The notes under the pieces were generated by a model. It did not search any database. It was not told where the DNA came from and worked only from the letters and a program-made list of their open reading frames with translations. Both the position numbers and the translations under genes were made by a program. Below, piece by piece: positions 7,045-14,621 of a stretch of 15,678 bases of DNA. Location: contig DOVA01000005.1 of NCBI GenBank assembly GCA_003520315.1, forward strand, positions 1 to 15,678, in the 5' to 3' direction. Numbering within the stretch: position 1 is the first letter of the stretch; each line of letters starts with the position of its first letter. The DNA comes from Rikenellaceae bacterium. Its GTDB lineage: Bacteria; Bacteroidota; Bacteroidia; Bacteroidales; UBA932.

Positions 7045-8044
7045 GTTTTAAAACTTTCTTTTCAATATTATACTTTGTTACATCCATGCCAAAACTAAGT
7101 CTGTAGCGCTCAATAAGCTGATCTATCTCTGAAAGCGATTTCTTGCCAAAGTTTCTAAACTTCATTAGTTCTGACCTCTGAAGAGATACCAGTTCCGCAA
7201 GAGTTTCAATATCGGCTGCCTTAAGGCAATTCAAAGCCCTAACAGAAAGCTCCATGTCGGCAAGTTTTGTCAAAAGAAGATGACGCATTCTGAGAGACTC
7301 TTCATCGAGCTCATTGCTTGTGACCTCTAAGGGAGTTTCAAGTGTTATCTTTTCGTCTGAAAACAGCATGAAGTGGTCGATAAGGATTTTTGCAGCCTCC
7401 TTCAGAGCTTCTTTCGGATGAATTGAACCGTCTGTTGTAATCTCTATATTGAGCTTTTCATAGTCAGTTTTCTGCTCTACACGCCAGTTATCAACTGAAT
7501 ACTTGACATTCTTTATTGGAGTGAAAATAGAATCAATCGCGATAAGCCCGAAAGGGGCATCATCAACCTTGTTTTCCTCAGCAGGGACATAACCTCTCCC
7601 CTTGCCTATCCTCAGCTCAATATTAAGTACAACAGAGGGTTCCATGGAACATATATGCCAATCTGGATTCAAAACTTTGAAAGAAGATAATTTTTTTGAA
7701 ATATCTTCAGCAATAAAGTTTCCTTTGCCACTTACTGTAATATTTACAATCTCTGAGTCCTCTCCATCTACAATTTGTTTAAAACGAATTTGCTTTAAAT
7801 TCAGTATTATATCTACAACTGTTTCAATTACTCCAGGAATTGTGGCAAATTCATGATCAACTCCATGAATCTTGACCGAAGTGATTGCATACCCTTCCAA
7901 AGATGAGAGAAGAATTCGGCGTAGTGCGTTCCCTATTGTGATACCATAACCAGGTTCCAGCGGACGAAACTCAAAACGACCAAACGTCTCAGTTGCATCA
8001 AGCATTATCACCTTATCGGGTTTTTGAAATGCTAATATTGCCAT
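7031..8044 (-). CDS. rpoA: DNA-directed RNA polymerase subunit alpha
   Basis: Alpha subunit, which dimerises to nucleate RNA polymerase assembly and contacts upstream promoter DNA and activators. The N-terminal domain contains [20 protein letters not shown] (33-52), the classical dimerisation motif; the C-terminal domain (about 258-325) contains the helix-hairpin-helix region [16 protein letters not shown] and [16 protein letters not shown]. The protein is 337 residues, about seven longer than the usual ~330 in Bacteroidota; the extra LKHEAQ at the end is encoded in the stretch that overlaps rplQ. Reading GTTTTAAAAC near 7055-7046 with one T fewer would end the protein at residue 331, three bases before the rplQ ATG. 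It starts 42 bases after the first rpsD stop and 12 bases after the second in-frame one. Confidence 0.96.
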   Translation of the reverse strand: MAILAFQKPDKVIMLDATETFGRFEFRPLEPGYGITIGNALRRILLSSLEGYAITSVKIHGVDHEFATIPGVIETVVDIILNLKQIRFKQIVDGEDSEIVNITVSGKGNFIAEDISKKLSSFKVLNPDWHICSMEPSVVLNIELRIGKGRGYVPAEENKVDDAPFGLIAIDSIFTPIKNVKYSVDNWRVEQKTDYEKLNIEITTDGSIHPKEALKEAAKILIDHFMLFSDEKITLETPLEVTSNELDEESLRMRHLLLTKLADMELSVRALNCLKAADIETLAELVSLQRSELMKFRNFGKKSLSEIDQLIERYRLSFGMDVTKYNIEKKVLKHEAQ

Positions 8045-8056
8045 TTTATTTATTAT

Positions 8057-8086
8057 TTATTTAGAGTATAACTCAACTATCAGTTG
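8057..8086 (-). other. Detached in-frame C-terminal tail of S4 (QLIVELYSK plus stop)
   Basis: Directly after the rpsD TAA, nine sense codons in the same frame encode QLIVELYSK and then TAA at 8059-8057. This is the conserved end of S4. It is preserved without any other change, which means the upstream stop is very recent, is read through, or is an artefact. The rpoA ATG follows after 12 bases, the spacing expected if this second TAA were the true gene end. Confidence 0.9.
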
Positions 8087-8662
8087 TTAATTAATTACTT
8101 CAGGCACTTCTGTTCTCTCAGGCATACTTATAAGCTTACCGGCAAGAGATACTCCATCCCACTCTATCCAGGCAAACCTGCTTGCACCACGGGAAACATT
8201 ATTCTGAATAACTTCCAAACTTTTAGATCTCTCTCTTACCCCGACAATCTGGCCAGGCTTAACAAGTGTAGAAGGAATATTGCAAACTTCCCCATCAAGC
8301 ACAATGTGACAATGTGTAACAAGTTGTCTTGCTGCTGCCCTGGAAGGAGCAATACCCATTCTGTAAACCAAATTGTCGAGACGGGTCTCAAGAAGTAAAA
8401 TCAAATTCTCACCCTTTCTTCCTTTCATTCTTGAAGCCTTTTCGTACAGATTGCGAAACTGTCTCTCAAGAATACCGTAAGTATATTTAACTTTCTGCTT
8501 TTCCTTTAACTGCATCCCATATTCTGAAGACTTCTTGCGCTTTTTTGCAAGACCATGTTGTCCGGGAGGGTAATTTTTCTTTTCAAAGCTTTTATCCGGA
8601 CCAAATATAGGTTCTCCAAATTTTCGGGCAATTTTTGTTGACGGCCCTGTATATCTTGCCAT
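8087..8662 (-). CDS. rpsD: 30S ribosomal protein uS4, with a premature stop at codon 192
   Basis: S4 is a primary 16S rRNA binder and assembly initiator that also lies at the S4-S5 interface controlling decoding accuracy. MARYTGP, YPPGQHG (31-37) and the S4 RNA-binding domain [20 protein letters not shown] (91-110) through [13 protein letters not shown] (134-146) are clear. The frame stops at TAA (8089-8087) after 191 residues ending [11 protein letters not shown]. The next in-frame codons are QLIVELYSK followed by TAA (8059-8057). LIVELYSK is the C-terminus of S4 in E. coli (NEHLIVELYSK) and in Bacteroidota, so the ancestral gene was 201 residues and one codon, probably GAA, has become TAA. 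Everything before the stop is intact. The product is thus either S4 lacking 10 residues, a readthrough protein, or the stop is a sequencing error. Confidence 0.95.
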   Translation of the reverse strand: MARYTGPSTKIARKFGEPIFGPDKSFEKKNYPPGQHGLAKKRKKSSEYGMQLKEKQKVKYTYGILERQFRNLYEKASRMKGRKGENLILLLETRLDNLVYRMGIAPSRAAARQLVTHCHIVLDGEVCNIPSTLVKPGQIVGVRERSKSLEVIQNNVSRGASRFAWIEWDGVSLAGKLISMPERTEVPEVIN

Positions 8663-8692
8663 ATTAGATAATTTTAAATTAATTATTAAAGA

Positions 8693-9085
8693 TTAAACTC
8701 TACGGCGCCCTTTTGGACGACATCCATTATGTGGAAGCGGAGTCACATCAATTATTTCAGTTACTTCAATCCCTGCACTGTGTACAGTACGTATCGCAGA
8801 TTCACGTCCTGCTCCCGGACCTTTCACATAAGCCTTCACCCTACGGAGACCCAAATCATATGCAACTTTTGCACAATCGGCAGCTGCTGTCTGAGCTGCG
8901 TAAGGAGTATTCTTTTTAGAACCTCTGAAACCCATCTTACCTGCAGATGACCAACTGATTACCTGACCTGTAGAGTTAGTTAAAGTAATTATCACATTAT
9001 TGAAAGTAGATGAAACATGGAGTTGCCCATAAGCATCCACCTTTACAACTCTTTTCTTGTTTGTTGTTCCTGTTTTCTTTGCCAT
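8693..9085 (-). CDS. rpsK: 30S ribosomal protein uS11
   Basis: Platform protein of the small subunit, close to the Shine-Dalgarno/anti-Shine-Dalgarno helix and the E site. The 130 residues carry the family blocks [19 protein letters not shown] (18-36), [19 protein letters not shown] (47-65), [13 protein letters not shown] (87-99) and the basic end [12 protein letters not shown]. Length is normal. It follows rpsM by 10 bases and precedes rpsD by 30. The minus-strand sequence GGTTAGGTCATG before the start has only a weak Shine-Dalgarno match. Confidence 0.96.
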   Translation of the reverse strand: MAKKTGTTNKKRVVKVDAYGQLHVSSTFNNVIITLTNSTGQVISWSSAGKMGFRGSKKNTPYAAQTAAADCAKVAYDLGLRRVKAYVKGPGAGRESAIRTVHSAGIEVTEIIDVTPLPHNGCRPKGRRRV

Positions 9086-9095
9086 GACCTAACCT

Positions 9096-9473
9096 CTATT
9101 TAGTTGCTTTTTTCTTGTTAGCTACTGTTTTCTTCTTACCCTTGCGTGTTCGGGCATTGTTTTTAGTTGACTGTCCTCTTACAGGCAAACCTAAACGATG
9201 ACGGATACCTCTATAACATCCTATATCCATCAACCTCTTAATGTTCATTTGAACTACTGAGCGCAACTCTCCCTCAATTTTGTAATCCGATGCAATCATG
9301 GATCTGATTGCAGCAATTTGCTCATCTGTCCAGTCCTTTACTTTTGTATCAAAATCAATCCCCAGTGTAGAGAGAATTTTGCGTGCAGAACTGCGACCGA
9401 TACCGTAGATATAGGTAAGACCTATCTCTCCGCGTTTATTGTTTGGTAAATCTACTCCGGCTATACGTGCCAT
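9096..9473 (-). CDS. rpsM: 30S ribosomal protein uS13
   Basis: Head protein of the small subunit that forms bridges to the 50S subunit and contacts P-site tRNA with its C-terminal tail. The sequence [20 protein letters not shown], the helix-turn region [12 protein letters not shown] (23-34), [18 protein letters not shown] and the basic tail are all typical. At 125 residues it is slightly longer than the E. coli protein (118) because of a Lys-rich end ([15 protein letters not shown]). It starts 38 bases after the rpmJ stop. Confidence 0.96.
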   Translation of the reverse strand: MARIAGVDLPNNKRGEIGLTYIYGIGRSSARKILSTLGIDFDTKVKDWTDEQIAAIRSMIASDYKIEGELRSVVQMNIKRLMDIGCYRGIRHRLGLPVRGQSTKNNARTRKGKKKTVANKKKATK

Positions 9474-9511
9474 ATCTGTTTTTTCTCTTTATTGTTTTAC
9501 AAATTAATAAA

Positions 9512-9628
9512 TTACCCTTGACGCATTTTGAACCTTGGGTTTTTCTTGCAAATAACATACAAACGACCTTTGCGTTTTACAATCTTGCAATCCTCACTGC
9601 GTTTCTTTATGGATGTTTTAACTTTCAT
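9512..9628 (-). CDS. rpmJ: 50S ribosomal protein bL36
   Basis: A 38-residue frame from ATG at 9628 to TAA at 9514-9512 begins [20 protein letters not shown] and ends [11 protein letters not shown], which is unmistakably L36. The zinc-binding form has Cys11, Cys14, Cys27 and His32; here Cys14 and Cys27 remain, position 11 is Ser and no His is present, so this is a zinc-free or degenerate form. It starts 11 bases after the infA stop. In alpha operons infA-rpmJ-rpsM is the common order, which supports the call despite its size. Confidence 0.95.
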   Translation of the reverse strand: MKVKTSIKKRSEDCKIVKRKGRLYVICKKNPRFKMRQG

Positions 9629-9639
9629 TTTTATATTTT

Positions 9640-9858
9640 TTATTTGTATCTGAAAGAAATTCTTCCTTTGGTTAAATCATATGGGGACATCTCTACCTTG
9701 ACTCTGTCACCGGGAAGAATACGAATATAATGCATTCTCATCTTGCCGGATATATGGGCAATAATGATATGTCCATTATCCAACTCTACACGAAACATTG
9801 CATTTGAAAGGGCCTCTATAATTGTTCCCTCTTTTTCTATTGCCGGTTGTTTTGCCAT
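9640..9858 (-). CDS. infA: Translation initiation factor IF-1
   Basis: Single OB-fold protein that occupies the A site of the 30S subunit during initiation. The 72-residue length is exact for the family, and the blocks [20 protein letters not shown] (10-29), [19 protein letters not shown] and [12 protein letters not shown] are diagnostic. It lies between map (20 bases upstream) and rpmJ (11 bases downstream), the standard arrangement when map is part of this operon. Confidence 0.97.
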   Translation of the reverse strand: MAKQPAIEKEGTIIEALSNAMFRVELDNGHIIIAHISGKMRMHYIRILPGDRVKVEMSPYDLTKGRISFRYK

Positions 9859-9878
9859 TAAAGTTTTTAACCCCTGTT

Positions 9879-10646
9879 TTAATTTTTCTCTTCTATAAAT
9901 TTAAATGTAGATAGAATATCAGGTTTTCCACCCCTTACTGCCACCATTAATTCGAAGTGTGCAGAATTCTTTTTGTCAAGTGTACTGACAGTCCATCCAT
10001 TATCATGCATTATAATGCTTTTGGTACCTGCATTGATCATCGGTTCAATACAAATAACCATTCCTTCTATAAGTTTCTTACCATCTCCCACTCTCCCGTA
10101 ATTCGGAACTTCAGGAGCTTCGTGAAGCCTTTTTCCGATTCCGTGCCCTACCATCTCTCTGACAGCTGAAAATCCAAAACTTTCCACATAAGACTGGATC
10201 GTAAATGAGATATCACCTATTCTATTGCCAACAACTGCTTTGCTCGCACCTCTGTAAAGCGACTCTTTTGTTACCTCGAGAAGCTTGAAGGTCTCAGGCG
10301 AAACATCACCAACAGGAAATGTATATGCGGAATCACCAAAGTACCCTTTCATCACAGTACCACAATCAACTGAAACAATATCACCCTCCTTGAGACGATA
10401 GTCTGAAGCAAAACCATGTACAACCTCGTCATTGACTGAAATACAAAGGGAATAAGGGAACCCGTTATAACCCAGGAAAGCTGGTACCGCACCATGATCT
10501 CTGATAAAGGTTTCGGCGATATTGTTAAGCTCCAGGGTTGTTATCCCGGGAACTATATGTTTGCCAACCTCTGCCAAAGTTCTGGATACCAGTAGAGCAT
10601 TTTCTCTAAGTAACTCTATCTCCTCCTCGGTTTTAAGTTTAACCAT
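9879..10646 (-). CDS. map: Methionine aminopeptidase, type I
   Basis: Removes the initiator methionine from nascent proteins whose second residue is small. All five metal ligands of the dinuclear site are present in the 255-residue protein: Asp94 in VSVDCG, Asp105 in GDSAYTF, His168 in GHGIG, Glu201 in IEPM and Glu232 in SAHFELMV. His77 in VVHG is the conserved substrate-side histidine. There is no N-terminal extension and no insert, so it is a bacterial type Ia enzyme. It lies between secY (25 bases upstream) and infA, as in many Bacteroidota and Firmicutes operons, which ties N-terminal processing to ribosome synthesis. Confidence 0.97.
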   Translation of the reverse strand: MVKLKTEEEIELLRENALLVSRTLAEVGKHIVPGITTLELNNIAETFIRDHGAVPAFLGYNGFPYSLCISVNDEVVHGFASDYRLKEGDIVSVDCGTVMKGYFGDSAYTFPVGDVSPETFKLLEVTKESLYRGASKAVVGNRIGDISFTIQSYVESFGFSAVREMVGHGIGKRLHEAPEVPNYGRVGDGKKLIEGMVICIEPMINAGTKSIIMHDNGWTVSTLDKKNSAHFELMVAVRGGKPDILSTFKFIEEKN

Positions 10647-10671
10647 ATCTACAAAGAACTTTTGAATCCTG

Positions 10672-11994
10672 TTACATCCCTGAACGTCCCTTTAAACGGC
10701 CTGTTTTCATAAGACCATCATAGTGACGCATAAGTAGATGACTTTCTATTTGTTGCAAGGTATCAAGAATTACACCTACAAGGATGAGCAACGTTGTGCC
10801 CCCAAAGAATGATGCAAACTGGTTGCTGATACCCAGCATTTTTGCAAATGCAGGCAAAATAGCTACTATGGCAAGGAAAAACGAGCCTGGCAGCGTAATG
10901 CGAGACATTATTGAATCAAGATACTCTGCGGTTTTCTTTCCCGGTTTAATACCAGGAATAAAACCGCCATTTTTTTTCATATCCTCAGCCATATTGGCAG
11001 GATTTACCGTTACCGCAGTATAGAAGTAGGTAAATGCTATAACCATGAGGCCATACAGCAAGTTATACCAAAAGCCTGTTGAATTTGACAGTGTTGCTGC
11101 CAAACCTCGAGTGGCATTAAAACCTGACAGAAGTAAGGGAAACATCATAATTGCCTGTGCAAAGATAATCGGCATGACGCCAGCCGCATTTACCTTCAAA
11201 GGTATATATTGACGAACGCCTCCATATTGCTTATTACCAATTATCCTTTTTGCATACTGTACCGGAATCTTGCGTGTCCCCTGAACAAGAGCAATAGTGG
11301 CAACAAATACAAAAAACAAAATCACCAGCTCGACAATCAACATTAAAATTCCACCGCCTGCGCTTTGACTAAGTCTTGCACCTGCTTCAGACACGAGTGC
11401 AAATGGTAAGCGTGCTACAATACCCACCATAATGATTAGTGAAATACCATTACCTAAGCCGCGATCGGTAATTCGTTCTCCCAGCCACATTATGAACATT
11501 GTTCCGCCTATCAGGACAATTGTTGCAAATATATTATATGAAAATCCATGAAAAAGAAAAGCTGACTCAGGCAACTGTGCGTGAAGATTGGCCATATAAG
11601 CTGGACCTTGTAATATAAGTATCACAATTGTTAAATAACGTGTCCACTGATTCATCTTTCTTCTCCCGCTCTCACCTTCACGCTGTAGTTTTTGGAAATA
11701 AGGCACCATAACGCCAAGCAATTGTATCACAATTGAAGCAGAAATATATGGCATCACTCCCAAAGCAAAAATTGATGCATTACCGAAGGCACCACCGGAA
11801 AACATGTTAAGCAAAGCTAACAATCCTTCAGATGCTTGTGACTGCAATTTATCAAGTTGAGTAGGATCGATTCCAGGTAATACTACAAAACTTCCAAGAC
11901 GATAAACGAGCAACAAAAGGATTGTGTACACAATCCTTTTGCGCAGTTCTTCAATCTTGAAGATGTTTTTAATTGTTTCGATAAATTTTTTCAT
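10672..11994 (-). CDS. secY: Protein translocase subunit SecY
   Basis: Pore-forming subunit of the SecYEG channel in the inner membrane. The 440 residues show about ten hydrophobic segments, beginning with IVYTILLLLVYRLGSFVVLP (21-40). Family motifs are present: ASIVIQLL (86-93), ITDRGLGNGIS (175-185), the cytoplasmic loop RKIPVQYAKR (241-250) involved in SecA/ribosome contact, and PLKVNAAGVMPIIFA (265-279). It follows rplO by 8 bases, the usual position at the end of the spc cluster. Codons 18-27 contain a perfect 28-bp palindrome that could fold into a strong hairpin in the mRNA; see the separate entry. Confidence 0.97.
   Translation of the reverse strand: MKKFIETIKNIFKIEELRKRIVYTILLLLVYRLGSFVVLPGIDPTQLDKLQSQASEGLLALLNMFSGGAFGNASIFALGVMPYISASIVIQLLGVMVPYFQKLQREGESGRRKMNQWTRYLTIVILILQGPAYMANLHAQLPESAFLFHGFSYNIFATIVLIGGTMFIMWLGERITDRGLGNGISLIIMVGIVARLPFALVSEAGARLSQSAGGGILMLIVELVILFFVFVATIALVQGTRKIPVQYAKRIIGNKQYGGVRQYIPLKVNAAGVMPIIFAQAIMMFPLLLSGFNATRGLAATLSNSTGFWYNLLYGLMVIAFTYFYTAVTVNPANMAEDMKKNGGFIPGIKPGKKTAEYLDSIMSRITLPGSFFLAIVAILPAFAKMLGISNQFASFFGGTTLLILVGVILDTLQQIESHLLMRHYDGLMKTGRLKGRSGM
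11914..11941. repeat. Perfect 28-bp palindrome inside secY codons 18-27
   Basis: The half-site CAAAAGGATTGTGT (11914-11927) is followed immediately by its exact reverse complement (11928-11941). In RNA it would form a 12-bp stem with a 4-base GUAC loop, flanked by AAAA and UUUU, which resembles a bidirectional terminator. It lies 54-81 bases into secY on the coding strand. A perfect 14-bp half-site at a given place is not expected by chance in a window of this size, but coding constraint on RKRIVYTILL and chance are still possible. Confidence 0.8.
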
Positions 11995-12002
11995 CAGAAA
12001 AT

Positions 12003-12449
12003 TTAGATTTTAGTTGCCTTTCCCTGTTGTGCTTCGATCTTTGCCAATGCAGACTGAGAAAATGCGTGAGCTGTTACATCCAGTTTTGCTGTAAGTTCTC
12101 CATTACCAAGAATTTTAACTTTGTCATTCTTGGAAATTAAACCCGCATCAATAAGAGTCTCAATATTAAAAGTTGTTATTCCACTCTTATCACTTAATGC
12201 TTGCAAAGTAAACAAGTTAATGGCCTTATATTCAACTTTGTTAATGTTGTTAAATCCAAATTTTGGAAGTCTTCTTTGAAGAGGCATCTGGCCACCCTCA
12301 AAACCCAACTTGCGAGAATATCCTGAACGTGATTTTGCACCATTCATTCCACGGGTTGATGTACCACCATGCCCGGAACCTTCTCCACGTCCAATTCTTT
12401 TGACTCTTCTGGTAGAACCCTCAGCAGGTTTAAGATTATGTAATTTCAT
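12003..12449 (-). CDS. rplO: 50S ribosomal protein uL15 (internal, independently initiated frame)
   Basis: This is the L15 part of the fused frame, listed because it is probably translated from its own ATG at 12449. It is 148 residues, begins MKLHNLKPAEGS and contains the glycine-rich RIGRGEGSGHGGTSTRGMNG region that threads into 23S rRNA, then FEGGQMPLQRRLPKFGF and a C-terminal globular domain. AGGAG (12462-12458) stands 8 bases before the ATG, ideal spacing. L15 is a late-assembling protein of the large subunit. If initiation here is efficient, free L15 is made whether or not the fusion is real. Confidence 0.85.
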   Translation of the reverse strand: MKLHNLKPAEGSTRRVKRIGRGEGSGHGGTSTRGMNGAKSRSGYSRKLGFEGGQMPLQRRLPKFGFNNINKVEYKAINLFTLQALSDKSGITTFNIETLIDAGLISKNDKVKILGNGELTAKLDVTAHAFSQSALAKIEAQQGKATKI

Positions 12450-12647
12450 TGTAAAATCTCCTGATTCATTAATTTCTTCAACTTTCACCAGATGCAATAC
12501 CTTGCCAATCATCCCCTTGTTTACAGGGTTCAGCTCCAGTTCAACAGAATGCCCAATTCTGTGAATTCCCAGAGAAGTCAGTGTTGCTATTTGTCTCTTA
12601 TTTGCACTATTTTTACTCCTTACCTGAGTAACTCTAACTTTAGTCAT
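12003..12647 (-). CDS. rpmD-rplO: Single reading frame encoding ribosomal proteins uL30 and uL15
   Basis: One uninterrupted frame of 214 codons joins two genes that are normally separate. Residues 1-60 (MTKVRVTQVRSKNSANKRQ to HLVKVEEIN) are a complete L30; residues 67-214 (from MKLHNLKPAEGS) are a complete L15 of 148 residues, its usual length. The join INESGDFT replaces the expected stop and spacer. Adding one T to ATTAATGA near 12471-12464 would create ATT TAA TGA, that is, a double stop right after L30, which suggests a one-base loss. A Shine-Dalgarno sequence before the L15 ATG means L15 can still be made separately. The start at 12647 has its own GGAGG at 7 bases. The frame lies between rpsE and secY, the standard place of rpmD and rplO. 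Confidence 0.85.
   Translation of the reverse strand: MTKVRVTQVRSKNSANKRQIATLTSLGIHRIGHSVELELNPVNKGMIGKVLHLVKVEEINESGDFTMKLHNLKPAEGSTRRVKRIGRGEGSGHGGTSTRGMNGAKSRSGYSRKLGFEGGQMPLQRRLPKFGFNNINKVEYKAINLFTLQALSDKSGITTFNIETLIDAGLISKNDKVKILGNGELTAKLDVTAHAFSQSALAKIEAQQGKATKI
12458..12462 (-). promoter_or_regulatory. Shine-Dalgarno sequence of rplO
   Basis: AGGAG on the minus strand, 8 bases before the L15 ATG at 12449. It lies within the linker that fuses L30 to L15 and supports separate initiation of L15. Its survival suggests that the loss of the rpmD stop is recent or artefactual. Confidence 0.7.
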
Positions 12648-12654
12648 AATCTTG

Positions 12655-12659
12655 CCTCC
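12655..12659 (-). promoter_or_regulatory. Shine-Dalgarno sequence of rpmD
   Basis: GGAGG on the minus strand, 7 bases before the L30 ATG at 12647, immediately following the rpsE TAG stop. Most genes in this window, as in the phylum, have no such motif; strong ones occur only before rpmD, rplO, rplR and rplE. Confidence 0.7.
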
Positions 12660-13178
12660 CTATCCTTTAAACACTTTATTCATAGGTATACCTCTAACGC
12701 CTGCAATAGTATAAGCATCGCGCATTTCAAGAAGGGCAGCAACAGTCGCTTTCACCAAATTATGAGGATTTGACGATCCTTTAGACTTGGCAAGAACGTC
12801 ATGAACTCCTACTGACTCAAAGACAGCACGCATAGCACCTCCGGCCTTTACTCCTGTTCCTTCAGCTGCAGGCTTCATAAAAACTCTCGCTCCTCCAAAT
12901 TTGGCTTCCTGTTCATGAGGGATTGTCTTCTTATTAAGAGGAATCTTAACAAGATTTTTCTTTGCATCTTCTATCCCTTTTGAAATGGCAGTTGTAACCT
13001 CATTAGCCTTACCCAGACCATAACCTACAACTCCTTTTTCATCTCCGACCACCACAATTGCAGCGAAACTGAAGTGGCGACCTCCCTTTGTAACTTTGGT
13101 AACTCTTTGAACTGCCACCAATCTGTCCTTCAACTCAAGATCGGTAGTCTTAACTTTTTTGATGTTTGTATTTGCCAT
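12660..13178 (-). CDS. rpsE: 30S ribosomal protein uS5
   Basis: S5 lies at the mRNA entry and contacts S4; mutations at the S4-S5 interface alter decoding fidelity. The 172-residue sequence has the N-terminal RNA-binding region [20 protein letters not shown] (26-45), [10 protein letters not shown] (52-61) and the C-terminal [21 protein letters not shown] domain, cited here by its ends AAEG and ESVG. Length and motifs are normal, and I see no obvious compensating change that would answer the truncated S4 encoded downstream. It follows rplR by 6 bases. Confidence 0.97.
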   Translation of the reverse strand: MANTNIKKVKTTDLELKDRLVAVQRVTKVTKGGRHFSFAAIVVVGDEKGVVGYGLGKANEVTTAISKGIEDAKKNLVKIPLNKKTIPHEQEAKFGGARVFMKPAAEGTGVKAGGAMRAVFESVGVHDVLAKSKGSSNPHNLVKATVAALLEMRDAYTIAGVRGIPMNKVFKG

Positions 13179-13184
13179 ACTATA

Positions 13185-13547
13185 CTAGAATCTAAGACCA
13201 CCTTCTCTGGCGGCATCTGCTAAACTTTTAACTCTTCCGTGATATAGATAACCTCCTCGATCGAAGGATACCTCTGAAATTCCTTTTTCAATAGCACGTC
13301 TTGCTGCAAGCTTTCCTACAACCTTTGCAACTTCGATGCCCGGTTTGCCCTTGCACTCCTCAACAATCTCCTTGTCCCTTGAACTGGCAGATGTAATTGT
13401 TACGCCATCAATATCATTGATAAACTGAACATAAATCTGCTTGTTACTTCTGAAAACAGCAAGTCTTGGTCTCTCTGGAGTACCGTTTACAACCTTACGT
13501 ATTCGGTGCTGAATTCTCTTTCTTCTTTCTATTTTACTTAATGCCAT
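13185..13547 (-). CDS. rplR: 50S ribosomal protein uL18
   Basis: L18 binds 5S rRNA in the central protuberance together with L5 and L25. The 120 residues have the typical basic N-terminus [15 protein letters not shown], the block [19 protein letters not shown] (25-43), and the end [20 protein letters not shown]...EGGLRF. The length is normal. GGAGG (13556-13552) stands 4 bases before the ATG at 13547, a strong but close Shine-Dalgarno sequence. It lies between rplF (14 bases upstream) and rpsE. Confidence 0.97.
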   Translation of the reverse strand: MALSKIERRKRIQHRIRKVVNGTPERPRLAVFRSNKQIYVQFINDIDGVTITSASSRDKEIVEECKGKPGIEVAKVVGKLAARRAIEKGISEVSFDRGGYLYHGRVKSLADAAREGGLRF

Positions 13548-13561
13548 AAATCCTCCACTTG

Positions 13562-14122
13562 TTATTTAGCGCTTGCCGACTTACCGGCTTTGCGACGAAG
13601 TTGTTCTCCAACAAACTTAATACCTTTGCCTTTATAAGGTTCCGGTTTCCTCAACGATCTTATCTTTGCAGCCACAGTTCCAAGAAGTTGTTTGTCGTGA
13701 CTGGTCATTGTCAGTACTGGATTGGCTCCTTTCTTTGCCACTTCCGCAGAAGCCTTAATCTCTTTTGGCAGTAAAAAATGAATGTCATGTGAATACCCAA
13801 GACTGAGCTCTAGAACTTGTCCCTTTACCTCTGCCCTGTAACCCACACCAACAAACTCCTGCTTAACTGTATAACCTGTAGAAACTCCTACAACCATATT
13901 ATTAATCAAAGCCCTGTAAAGTCCATGCAATGAACGGTGACGAGGCTGATCAGTTGGTCTACTGACTGTTACTACATTCCCCGCTACAGTAACTGTGATA
14001 TCAGGATCGACTTTCTGTGTAAGTTCTCCGAGCGGGCCTTTAACCTTTACAATATTTCCCGGTTCCACCTTGACGGTTACGCCGGCTGGAAGGTTTACAG
14101 GTAATTTTCCTATTCGTGACAT
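13562..14122 (-). CDS. rplF: 50S ribosomal protein uL6
   Basis: L6 supports the factor-binding region near the sarcin-ricin loop. The 186-residue protein begins [17 protein letters not shown] and has the two repeated L6 domains; the C-terminal half carries [11 protein letters not shown] and the RNA-binding end [18 protein letters not shown], followed by [11 protein letters not shown]. The length matches the family. It is preceded by rpsH at 25 bases and followed by rplR at 14. No Shine-Dalgarno sequence is seen. Confidence 0.97.
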   Translation of the reverse strand: MSRIGKLPVNLPAGVTVKVEPGNIVKVKGPLGELTQKVDPDITVTVAGNVVTVSRPTDQPRHRSLHGLYRALINNMVVGVSTGYTVKQEFVGVGYRAEVKGQVLELSLGYSHDIHFLLPKEIKASAEVAKKGANPVLTMTSHDKQLLGTVAAKIRSLRKPEPYKGKGIKFVGEQLRRKAGKSASAK

Positions 14123-14147
14123 TTGTTATTTATTATTAAATTCATAA

Positions 14148-14543
14148 CTAATATACATAGCAGATAACCTCTCCGCCTATGTTCATTTCTTTTGCCTCCT
14201 TGTCGGTTATTACGCCCTTTGAAGTAGATATAATGGCAATTCCCAGCCCATTAAGTACTCTTGGCAAATTGGCCACACTGACATATTTTCTAAGACCAGG
14301 CGAACTAACCCTGGTAATCTTTTTTATGGCAGCCTTTTTAGTATCAGGATGATATTTAAGAGCAATCTTGATAGTATTATATGGCTTGCCCTCAACTATC
14401 TTATAGCTGAGAATATAACCCTTTTCATGAAGTATGCGGGTTATTTCCAGCTTCATCTTGGAAGCGGGAATCTCAACAATTTTGTGACCTGCAAGATATG
14501 CATTACGCAATCTTGTCAAATAATCTGAAATTGGATCAGTCAT
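14148..14543 (-). CDS. rpsH: 30S ribosomal protein uS8
   Basis: S8 binds 16S rRNA helix 21 early in assembly and in E. coli also represses the spc operon. The 131 residues begin [20 protein letters not shown] and end with the conserved [20 protein letters not shown] region and ICYVY. The frame stays open for 18 codons upstream to an ATG at 14597, but those residues ([18 protein letters not shown]) have no counterpart in S8, so 14543 is taken as the start. The upstream gap contains a small hairpin at 14567-14587. Confidence 0.96.
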   Translation of the reverse strand: MTDPISDYLTRLRNAYLAGHKIVEIPASKMKLEITRILHEKGYILSYKIVEGKPYNTIKIALKYHPDTKKAAIKKITRVSSPGLRKYVSVANLPRVLNGLGIAIISTSKGVITDKEAKEMNIGGEVICYVY

Positions 14544-14566
14544 TGTTTTGTTTGTTTTAAAGTACC

Positions 14567-14587
14567 GACATCCAAAAAAAGGATGCC
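14567..14587 (-). other. Small hairpin in the rpsN-rpsH gap
   Basis: On the minus strand GGCATCC and GGATGTC pair (7 bp, one G-U) around a loop of seven T. It lies 24 bases before the rpsH ATG in the longest untranslated gap of the operon (78 bases). It could affect translation of rpsH or partial termination. It does not visibly reproduce the known E. coli S8 target, and a 7-bp stem can arise by chance. Confidence 0.4.
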
Positions 14588-14621
14588 CGATATCCAATGT
14601 TATTTAAAATTTTAATAAATA

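Noticed and set aside
9474..9511. Possible internal promoter (TTAATTTG) before rpsM
   Set aside because: It misses the consensus TAnnTTTG at the second base and has no -33 element; the gap is only 38 bases.
9512..9628. Loss of zinc ligands in L36
   Set aside because: Zinc-free L36 variants are widespread, so this is not remarkable.
14544..14597. Extended rpsH start giving 18 extra residues
   Set aside because: S8 proteins begin with M(T)DPIxDxLTRxRNA; the upstream residues have no counterpart and include the hairpin sequence.
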